Shown here: piece after piece, positions 1 to 5,699 of the stretch
Numbering within the stretch: position 1 is the first letter of the stretch
Layout: every line of letters starts with the position of its first letter
Translations under genes and position numbers: made by a program
The notes under the pieces: generated by a model
What the model was told of the DNA's origin: nothing
Seen by the model: only the letters and a program-made list of their open reading frames with translations
Database searches by the model: none
Assembly (NCBI GenBank): GCA_026391755.1
Contig: JAPLDN010000141.1
Coordinates: 1 to 6,248, forward strand
Source of the DNA: Bacteroidota bacterium
GTDB taxonomy: Bacteria; Bacteroidota; Bacteroidia; Bacteroidales; FEN-979
DNA length: 6,248 nt
Reading direction: 5' to 3'

Positions 1-606
1 GCAATTCATGACACCTCTTTTAAAGGTATCGATGCCGTATTATCCGTTTGCCCTTATTATAATAAACCTCAGCAGGAAGGTATTTTCCTGCATTTTAAAT
101 CAGTTTCGGAAGCCAGCCCTGTACCGGTAATTCTGTATACCGTTCCCGGGAGGACTGGCAGTAATATTACGGCTTCAACAACGATCAGGCTTGCAACGGA
201 ATGCAAAAATATTATCGGGATCAAGGAAGCCTCCGGGAACATTGACCAGATAAGCCAGGTATTGAAAAACAGACCGGAAGGTTTTCTTGTCCTCTCTGGC
301 GACGATGCTCTTACTTTGCCTTTACTGGCTCTTGGTGCCGATGGAGTGATCTCTGTGGTTGCAAATGTCTTCCCAGGGGAATTTTCAAACATGGTCCGGT
401 TCGGATTGAAAGGAGAGTTCGCAAAAGCCCGGGAACTTCATTTCCGTCTTCTGGATTTTATCAATTCACTTTTTGCCGACGGCAGCCCCGCCGGGGTGAA
501 AGCCGCTCTGGAAATGAAAAAACTTGCAGGCAACTATCTCAGGCTGCCCCTTGTCCCTGTCAATGGCAGCACATACAAATTAATACAACAACTGATCAAC
601 ATATGA
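1..606 (+). CDS. dapA: 4-hydroxy-tetrahydrodipicolinate synthase, 5'-truncated by window edge
   Basis: Cytoplasmic class I aldolase that condenses pyruvate with aspartate-4-semialdehyde, the first committed step of the diaminopimelate/lysine pathway. Frame 1 is open from base 1 and yields 201 residues; full-length relatives have about 290-300, so roughly the first 87 residues lie outside the window. Visible family motifs, numbered from the window edge, are PYYNKPQQEG (18-27, with the active-site tyrosine), YTVPGRTG (46-53, the Tyr133 and Arg138 equivalents of E. coli), IGIKEASGN (72-80, with the Schiff-base lysine at 75), then SGDD and GADGVISVVANV. YTVPGRT has Thr where many homologues have Asn, a minor variation. 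The gene ends in TGA at 604-606, overlapping the next start codon by 4 nt (ATGA), so translational coupling to the downstream peptidase is likely. An N-acetylneuraminate lyase-type relative is possible but fits the motifs less well. Confidence 0.95.
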   Translation, partial: AIHDTSFKGIDAVLSVCPYYNKPQQEGIFLHFKSVSEASPVPVILYTVPGRTGSNITASTTIRLATECKNIIGIKEASGNIDQISQVLKNRPEGFLVLSGDDALTLPLLALGADGVISVVANVFPGEFSNMVRFGLKGEFAKARELHFRLLDFINSLFADGSPAGVKAALEMKKLAGNYLRLPLVPVNGSTYKLIQQLINI

Positions 607-2324
607 AAAAACTCCTTACGCTCGCCTTACTGGTTTTACTTACAAACGTAGCGGCCCGGGCTCAGGCCTTTGACCGGAAAAAGGCCGACAGCCTCCTCAT
701 TACAAACGGTGAAATTTATTTCAGCTTCCGATTCTTTGACAGGAAGGAGCTGGATTTCCTGACCAATATTATTTCTCTCGACAAGGTCAGGGGGGATGAG
801 GTTTTTGCATTTGCCAACCGGAAGGAATTCGATAAATTCTGCAAACTCGGCTACGATATCAAAATTCTAACACCACCAGGGAGCTTGCTTGGCAATAAGG
901 ACCTGATGAAGCCGGAAGGGATTATCAATTCAAACGGACCTGCTGCATGGAACTTTTATCCAACATACCAGCAGTATCTGGATACCATGCATTATTTCAG
1001 CACGGCTTATCCTTCATTATGCAAGCTGGATACAATTGGGACGACCACAGCAGGCCGCCTTCTCCTTGCTGTCAGGATATCCAGGAATGTCAATATTGAT
1101 GCAGCTAAACCCAGGTTTCTATATACCAGCTCCATTCATGGTAACGAGACAACAGGCTATGTTGGCATGCTTCACCTTATCGAATACCTGCTGACCAATT
1201 ACGGAACCATTCCACAAGTAACAAGATTAGTCGACAGTGTGGAAATCTTTATCAACCCTTTGGCAAATCCCGATGGCACATACCATGGCGGAAATAATAC
1301 CGTAAATGGTTCAACCAGATATAATGCAAATGGCGTTGACCTGAACAGGAACTACCCTGATCCGGGTTATGGCCCCCATCCCGACGGCAACTCATGGCAG
1401 CCGGAAACAATTGCATTCATGAATTATGCCGATTCCAGGGGCTTTACCATGTCGGCCAATTTCCACGGAGGCAATGAAGTCTTTAATTATCCATGGGATA
1501 CCTGGTCAAGACTGACGGCGGATAATAACTGGTGGTATTATGTCGGCCGGGAATTTGCAGATACAATTCATAAATACGGTCCCTCAGGATACTTTACTGA
1601 TGAGCAGAATGGTGTAACTGACGGATATGCCTGGTATTACGTACACGGAGGCAGGCAGGATTATATGAATTACTTCCATGGCTGCCGCGAAGTCACTGTC
1701 GAGCTTTCATCAGCCTTTGTTCTTCCTGCAAGCGAGCTTGTAAGCTATTTTAATTATGATTATCACTCATATCTGAATTATATCGAACAAACATTATATG
1801 GAATCCATGGTATTGTTACGGATACAGCAACCGGCCTGCCGCTGTATGCAAAACTTACAGTTCTGAACCATGATATGGACAGCTCTATAGTTTATTCACG
1901 TATGCCGACAGGGTTTTACGACAGGGTCATTGACCAGGGGACCTGGTCCCTTATGTTTTCATGTCCGGGATATCATACTAAAACAATAAATAGCGTCACG
2001 GTAACCCGCTTACATGGAATACACCTTGATGTTCAGCTTAAGTCCATTTATTATGGAACGGGCGACATGAACCAGGGAGAACTTACCATATATCCTGTGC
2101 CTGCTTCCAGGGAAATTCATCTCGTATTTCCTGAAACTGAATCAAAAAAGTGGAAGCTGGATGTTCTGAATATACTTGGAGTCAGCATGTATTCAGCGGA
2201 AATTGTCAACTCCGGCCAGCTTGTGTATAACCTTGACGTTACATCATATGCTGCCGGTATGTATTTCATAAGACTTTCTAACGAAAACGGAATATACCGC
2301 AAACAGGTTGTCGTCAGGCACTGA
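603..2324 (+). CDS. Secreted M14-family zinc carboxypeptidase with T9SS C-terminal sorting domain
   Basis: Predicted extracellular metallocarboxypeptidase of 573 aa that removes C-terminal residues from peptides. Residues 1-21 form a Sec signal peptide (MKKL, hydrophobic core, ARAQA). A prodomain-like region runs to about 115. The M14 catalytic domain, about 120-395, carries the zinc ligands H179 and E182 (HGNE) and H288 (FHGG), the substrate-binding N248-R249 (GVDLNRN) and the catalytic glutamate E367 (VTVELSS). NPDGTY, GVDLNRNYPD and HGGNEVFNYPWD resemble the regulatory N/E (M14B) subfamily, and a transthyretin-like/CarboxypepD_reg domain (about 400-480) follows, as in that subfamily. From about 493 to 573 there is a T9SS type A sorting domain: LTIYPVPAS, a central DVLNILG strand, and LDVTSYAAGMYFIRL before a basic C-terminus. 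Export across the outer membrane by T9SS is therefore inferred. The ATG at 603 directly gives the signal peptide. Substrate specificity is unknown. Confidence 0.93.
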   Translation: MKKLLTLALLVLLTNVAARAQAFDRKKADSLLITNGEIYFSFRFFDRKELDFLTNIISLDKVRGDEVFAFANRKEFDKFCKLGYDIKILTPPGSLLGNKDLMKPEGIINSNGPAAWNFYPTYQQYLDTMHYFSTAYPSLCKLDTIGTTTAGRLLLAVRISRNVNIDAAKPRFLYTSSIHGNETTGYVGMLHLIEYLLTNYGTIPQVTRLVDSVEIFINPLANPDGTYHGGNNTVNGSTRYNANGVDLNRNYPDPGYGPHPDGNSWQPETIAFMNYADSRGFTMSANFHGGNEVFNYPWDTWSRLTADNNWWYYVGREFADTIHKYGPSGYFTDEQNGVTDGYAWYYVHGGRQDYMNYFHGCREVTVELSSAFVLPASELVSYFNYDYHSYLNYIEQTLYGIHGIVTDTATGLPLYAKLTVLNHDMDSSIVYSRMPTGFYDRVIDQGTWSLMFSCPGYHTKTINSVTVTRLHGIHLDVQLKSIYYGTGDMNQGELTIYPVPASREIHLVFPETESKKWKLDVLNILGVSMYSAEIVNSGQLVYNLDVTSYAAGMYFIRLSNENGIYRKQVVVRH

Positions 2325-2333
2325 TCACAGTGC
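2318..2333. terminator. Perfect hairpin across abutting convergent stop codons (weak bidirectional terminator candidate)
   Basis: GCACTG-ATCA-CAGTGC is a perfect 6-bp stem with a 4-nt loop. It is centred on the junction of the peptidase stop (TGA, 2322-2324) and the opposing membrane-protein stop (TCA on +, 2325-2327), so the whole element lies within the coding ends of both genes. Neither strand has a following T-run, so it is not a canonical intrinsic terminator. It could slow polymerase or protect 3' ends in both directions, or be coincidental. Confidence 0.35.
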
Positions 2334-3140
2334 AAACTTCACTCCGAAGCCGAATAACACGCGGTAGACCATAATCAGAGCCAGGGCTGCAAAAGCGGCA
2401 TTCCAGGATATTGTAAATTCAGGGATTTCTTCTTCAAAATAGATATCCTGGATACTTGCTGAACGTGAAAGAACCGGCAGCAGGAAAATTATCCCGCAAA
2501 GTCTTACCAGGGTTGGGAACCAGCTTATTCCCGGTAACTCGATGATCTGTAGTAGAAAAATACCGGCCAGATAAGGGAAAACATACTGGTATATAACAAA
2601 CCTGGTTTTTTCAAGTCCCTTTATATCGGTAAGGTAAATATTCGCGGTAAACAAAAGTGTACGTGACAATGCAACGCCTGCAAAGAACAGCAGGATACCT
2701 CCAAGTAAAGTCAAAACCAGTTTACCGGTATCCATGATAAACATGTACATGATCACATAGCCGAATCCCTGGTTCATCAAAGCCCCGACTATTATCTCAC
2801 CCAGGAAAGAAACGATGGCAAGGATTGCAAGCCATATCAGCAGTATTCTTAACATCCCGGATTCTGTTGCAACCCTGATGAAAATGATGAGTAAAACAAG
2901 GCCAAGGATAAGGCATAGTAATGGTCCGGTTCCGAAAACTGCAGTTACGGAATCGGATGCCCAATCAGAACTCCGTACAAGGAAGTCTGTTTTGTTGTAA
3001 TAAATTCTTACCGGAATACTGAATGCTGAAGCTGAAACTGCAACACTTATCCTTGAAATTAAAAAAAGAATAAAATAAGCACAAAGAAAATAAAACAGGG
3101 AATTCAGAAAAATAACCGGGAACACCCTGCGCTTCAGCAT
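2325..3140 (-). CDS. Unrecognised multi-pass inner-membrane protein
   Basis: I do not recognise a family for this 271-aa protein. It is strongly hydrophobic, with about six or seven membrane spans by eye: roughly 8-30, 72-91, 97-119, 126-158 (possibly two), 182-200, 206-226 and 245-265. A polar loop of about 45-68 (YYNKTDFLVRSSDW) follows the first span, an acidic stretch EDE-like segment (IYFEEEIPEF, 233-242) precedes the last, and a loop with IKGLEKTR lies near 173-180. No clear enzymatic motif, nucleotide-binding site or transporter signature is visible. The ATG at 3140-3138 begins MLKRR, a basic N-terminus consistent with a cytoplasmic start. It lies 11 nt after the stop of the oxoamine synthase on the same strand with no promoter-like box between, so the two are probably cotranscribed. 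Its stop directly abuts the stop of the convergent peptidase gene. A role with the lipid-type enzyme upstream is only a guess from position. Confidence 0.85.
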   Translation of the reverse strand: MLKRRVFPVIFLNSLFYFLCAYFILFLISRISVAVSASAFSIPVRIYYNKTDFLVRSSDWASDSVTAVFGTGPLLCLILGLVLLIIFIRVATESGMLRILLIWLAILAIVSFLGEIIVGALMNQGFGYVIMYMFIMDTGKLVLTLLGGILLFFAGVALSRTLLFTANIYLTDIKGLEKTRFVIYQYVFPYLAGIFLLQIIELPGISWFPTLVRLCGIIFLLPVLSRSASIQDIYFEEEIPEFTISWNAAFAALALIMVYRVLFGFGVKFAL

Positions 3141-3151
3141 TTGACTAAGGT

Positions 3152-4405
3152 TTAATATTTGTCGGCAACAGGCGGAATGCCTCCAATGCTGTATTTCCCT
3201 TCGTCGAGTTTCTTTCTTACCTCTGAGAATGCACCGATAGTGTAGGCAACATCTTCAAGAGTATGAACAGCTGTAGGAATAAGACGCAGCATGATGACGC
3301 CTTTTGGTACAACGGGGTAAACGACCATGGAACAGAAAACTCTGTAATTCTCCCTGAGGTCTGCAACGACCTGGGTGGCCGCCCACGGGTCTCCCTGAAA
3401 AAAAACAGGAGTGACGGGCGACTGGGTCCTGCCAAGATCAAACCCTTTTTCCTTCAGGCCGCTCTGCAATGCATGTACGATGACCCAGAGTTTATCTTTG
3501 AGCTCCGGATGGTTTCTGATCAGTTCCATCCTTTTTAATGAACCTATAACCATGGGCATCGGGAGAGATTTTGCATAGATCTGCGATCTCATGTTGAAGG
3601 CCAGTGATTTTATGATTCTCTTTTCAGATGCTACGAAAGCGCCAATACCGGCCATTGATTTGGCGAAGGTGCCAAAATACACATCCACCTTATCCATAAC
3701 ATCCTGCTCTTCACTTGTTCCGGCACCCGTTTTGCCCATAGTTCCAAAACCATGAGCATCATCTATCAGGAGCCGGAATCCATATTTTTCCTTGAATTGA
3801 AGAATACCTTTAAGGTCACCGCAGTCACCCACCATACCATAAACACCCTCGGTGATAACAAGTATACCCCCACCGGTCTGGGCGGTTACTTTCTTGGCAT
3901 GTATGAGCTGATGCTCAAATCTTTCCATATTATTATGAGGGTAGACAAAACGTTTCCCAATATGCATCCTGAGTCCATCAAGTATACAGGCATGCGCGTC
4001 AGAGTCATAAACGACAACATCGTTCCTGTCAAGCAGGGAGTCGATGATGGAAGTCATCCCCATATAACCGAAATTCAGAAGGTAAGCTGCCTCTTTATGT
4101 TCAAAAGCTGCAAGTTCCTGCTCAAGCTGTTCATGATGGACAGTCTGGCCCGACATCATCCTGGCACCCATAGGAGAGCCCATGCCATATTTTGCGGCAG
4201 CGTCGGCATCGGCCTTTCTTACTTCAGGATGATTTGCCAGGCCAAGGTAATTGTTAAGACTCCATACAAGTACATCACGGCCCCTGAATTTCATCCGGTT
4301 AGAGATCTCTCCTTCGAGCTTTGGGAAGAAATAATATCCGTACCCGGCATCAGCGAATTGCCCGAGGGGACCCATATTGGCCGCTACTTTATCAAAAATA
4401 TCCAC
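3152..4405 (-). CDS. PLP-dependent alpha-oxoamine synthase family acyltransferase (SPT/CFAT/KBL/AONS-like)
   Basis: Fold-type I PLP enzyme of 417 aa whose family condenses an amino acid with an acyl-thioester, with decarboxylation or cleavage, to give an aminoketone. Visible residues: SLNNYLGLANHP (49-60), MMSG followed by HHEQLEQELAAFE (90-102), DAHAC with the cofactor-stacking H138, TEGVYGMVGD (185-194), IDDAHG with D215 and H218 contacting the PLP ring, and TFAKS with the Schiff-base lysine K249. The length matches the family, about 390-420 aa. The family includes serine palmitoyltransferase, cysteate acyltransferase of sulfonolipid synthesis, 2-amino-3-ketobutyrate CoA ligase and 8-amino-7-oxononanoate synthase; the sequence alone does not decide between them. 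A lipid role is plausible because Bacteroidota make sphingolipids and sulfonolipids, and no bio or tdh genes adjoin it. The start is GTG at 4405: an in-frame TAA lies only 12 nt upstream (4420-4418) with no ATG between, and the next ATG (M11) would trim the N-terminus. First gene of a two-gene unit. Confidence 0.93.
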   Translation of the reverse strand: MDIFDKVAANMGPLGQFADAGYGYYFFPKLEGEISNRMKFRGRDVLVWSLNNYLGLANHPEVRKADADAAAKYGMGSPMGARMMSGQTVHHEQLEQELAAFEHKEAAYLLNFGYMGMTSIIDSLLDRNDVVVYDSDAHACILDGLRMHIGKRFVYPHNNMERFEHQLIHAKKVTAQTGGGILVITEGVYGMVGDCGDLKGILQFKEKYGFRLLIDDAHGFGTMGKTGAGTSEEQDVMDKVDVYFGTFAKSMAGIGAFVASEKRIIKSLAFNMRSQIYAKSLPMPMVIGSLKRMELIRNHPELKDKLWVIVHALQSGLKEKGFDLGRTQSPVTPVFFQGDPWAATQVVADLRENYRVFCSMVVYPVVPKGVIMLRLIPTAVHTLEDVAYTIGAFSEVRKKLDEGKYSIGGIPPVADKY

Positions 4406-4450
4406 CTTAATACGTTTTTAGTTAATGAAGCGTTATCTAAATTGACGCAG

Positions 4451-4458
4451 CAAAATTA
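4451..4458 (-). promoter_or_regulatory. Bacteroidota -7 promoter box for the oxoamine synthase unit
   Basis: On the minus strand this reads TAATTTTG, a match to the Bacteroidota sigma-ABfr -7 consensus TAnnTTTG. It lies 45 nt upstream of the GTG start, which predicts a leader of about 40 nt without a Shine-Dalgarno match beyond a weak TTAAGG abutting the start. No good -33 TTTG/TTG is seen at the expected spacing; only a T-rich stretch (GTTTTTTT) is there. Confidence 0.5.
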
Positions 4459-4480
4459 GTATTATTTCCCTAAAAAAACG

Positions 4481-4488
4481 TACCTTTG
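4481..4488 (+). promoter_or_regulatory. Bacteroidota -7 promoter box for the bamD-rpoZ-coaBC operon
   Basis: TACCTTTG matches the -7 consensus TAnnTTTG exactly and ends only 4 nt before the bamD ATG (4493). Transcription starting a few bases after the box would give a leaderless or nearly leaderless mRNA. The -33 element is weak: TTAG at 4456-4459, 21 nt upstream. That position coincides with the -7 box of the divergent promoter, so the two promoters probably share DNA. Confidence 0.6.
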
Positions 4489-4492
4489 CCGC

Positions 4493-5347
4493 ATGAAATA
4501 CCGGATATCCTTTCCGCTACTGCTAATCCTTCTCCTAACCCTCGGTTCATGCTCTTTTCAGAAGATCCTGAAGAGTGGCTCCGTGGATGAGAAATATGAT
4601 AAAGCCATGAAGCTTTATCATGAAAAAGATTATTCGCGGTCCCTGCAATTGTTCGACCAGCTGATCAATGTTGTGAGGGCCAGCGATAAATCCCAGCGCA
4701 TTTATTATTACTATGCTTATTGCTACTACAACCAGAAGGATTATACCCTGGCTGCTTACTATTTTAAGCGATATACAAACAACTACCCTAATACTCCTGA
4801 AGCCGAGGAATGCTTTTATATGAATGCTTACTGCCTTTTTATGAACTCCCCGACTTTTACGCTGGATCAGACAAATACCTATGAAGCTTTGAAGGAGCTC
4901 CAGCTTTTCACGAATACTTATCCGACGAGCAAACGTGTACCCGAATGCAATGAGCTTATAGATAAGCTGCGTGAAAAACTTGCAGCCAAGGATTTTCGTA
5001 TTGCAAAGATGTATTACAGGATGGAAGACTATGCCGCTGCCGTCCAGTGTTTTAATAACATCCTTAAGGAATATCCGGAAACAAAAGACAAAGAAGAGAT
5101 ACTTTTCATGATCATCAAAACATATTACAAATATGCCAGGGAAAGTATTGAAGATAAAAAGAAGGACCGTTATGCTAAATCAGTCCAGGCATATAATGAC
5201 TTCGTTACCCAGCATCCCGAAAGCGGGTTCCTGAATGAGGCCAAGGATCTTAGCGGAAGAAGCCAGAAAGAACTGGAATCCCTTTATGCCCGGGAACAGA
5301 AGAAATTGAATAATTTAAATCAGGAACCAAATAAAGCAACACATTAA
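4493..5347 (+). CDS. bamD: Outer membrane protein assembly factor BamD (lipoprotein, TPR)
   Basis: Periplasmic lipoprotein partner of BamA in the complex that folds and inserts beta-barrel proteins into the outer membrane. The 284-aa product starts with a lipoprotein signal peptide: basic MKYR, a leucine-rich core and the lipobox LGSC with lipidated C20. The residues after the cysteine (SFQK) lack the acidic run of Bacteroidota surface-export signals, so it should stay on the periplasmic face. The rest is tandem tetratricopeptide helices, recognisable at about 33-60 (YDKAMKLYHEKDYSRSLQLF), 70-98 (ending KRYTNNYPN), 129-145 and 166-195 (YRMEDYAAAVQCFNNILKEYP), with another near 226-245, then a charged C-terminal tail. 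Length and repeat spacing fit BamD/YfiO. The ATG at 4493 is required for the signal peptide; the next Met is at residue 39. It is followed after 1 nt by the omega subunit gene. Confidence 0.93.
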   Translation: MKYRISFPLLLILLLTLGSCSFQKILKSGSVDEKYDKAMKLYHEKDYSRSLQLFDQLINVVRASDKSQRIYYYYAYCYYNQKDYTLAAYYFKRYTNNYPNTPEAEECFYMNAYCLFMNSPTFTLDQTNTYEALKELQLFTNTYPTSKRVPECNELIDKLREKLAAKDFRIAKMYYRMEDYAAAVQCFNNILKEYPETKDKEEILFMIIKTYYKYARESIEDKKKDRYAKSVQAYNDFVTQHPESGFLNEAKDLSGRSQKELESLYAREQKKLNNLNQEPNKATH

Positions 5348-5348
5348 G

Positions 5349-5684
5349 ATGGATTATAAAAAGATCAAGACGGATGTTAATGCTGTAACACGTAATATCG
5401 AGGATTTTACAAACGGTACGGCAAATGTGTACGAAACTGTCTCTATTCTGTCAAAGCGCGCCAACCAGGTTGGGCTGGAGATGAAAGAGGAATTGAACCA
5501 GAAAATTTCTGAATTTGCAACGACTACCGACAACCTGGAAGAGGTTTTTGAAAACCGTGAGCAGATTGAGATCGCAAAGTACTATGAACATCTGCCCAAA
5601 CCCACGCTTATTGCTGTGCATGAATACCTGAATGGTGAGATTTATTTCAGGAACCCTCATAAAGAAAGACCGGATGAGTTCTAA
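5349..5684 (+). CDS. rpoZ: DNA-directed RNA polymerase omega subunit (Rpb6-like, Bacteroidota type)
   Basis: Small cytoplasmic subunit, 111 aa, that binds the beta-prime C-terminal region and aids RNA polymerase assembly and stability. The family core is visible: NVYETVSILSKRANQVG (26-42), corresponding to the N-x-(Y/F)-E-x-x-x-x-x-x-x-R-A-x-Q signature of omega/Rpb6, then an amphipathic helix (LEMKEELNQKISEFA). As in Bacteroidota homologues there is a C-terminal extension with NLEEVFENREQIEIAKYYEHL and LPKPTLIAVHEYLNGEIYFRNP that differs from the short proteobacterial omega. It starts 1 nt after the bamD stop and ends 15 nt before coaBC, so it is probably cotranscribed and perhaps coupled. 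Identification rests on motif recall and on the bamD-omega-coaBC order, which I remember as common in this phylum. Confidence 0.9.
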   Translation: MDYKKIKTDVNAVTRNIEDFTNGTANVYETVSILSKRANQVGLEMKEELNQKISEFATTTDNLEEVFENREQIEIAKYYEHLPKPTLIAVHEYLNGEIYFRNPHKERPDEF

Positions 5685-5699
5685 TTGTTAATTTACAAC

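Noticed and set aside
69..392. Minus-strand open frame of 107 codons over dapA
   Set aside because: dapA in the opposite strand has uninterrupted family motifs across the same bases, so this is a shadow.
3217..3538. Small open frames on both strands inside the oxoamine synthase gene
   Set aside because: They overlap the conserved synthase C-terminal coding region out of frame and show no recognisable protein features.
3752..4459. Long open frame (235 codons) on the + strand opposite the oxoamine synthase
   Set aside because: It lies almost wholly antisense to a gene with full PLP-family motifs, its translation shows no domain or coherent hydrophobic pattern, and it is best explained as a codon-bias shadow.
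5685..5699. AT-rich gap before coaBC considered as a separate promoter
   Set aside because: Only 15 nt and without a TAnnTTTG match; operon read-through from bamD is the simpler reading.
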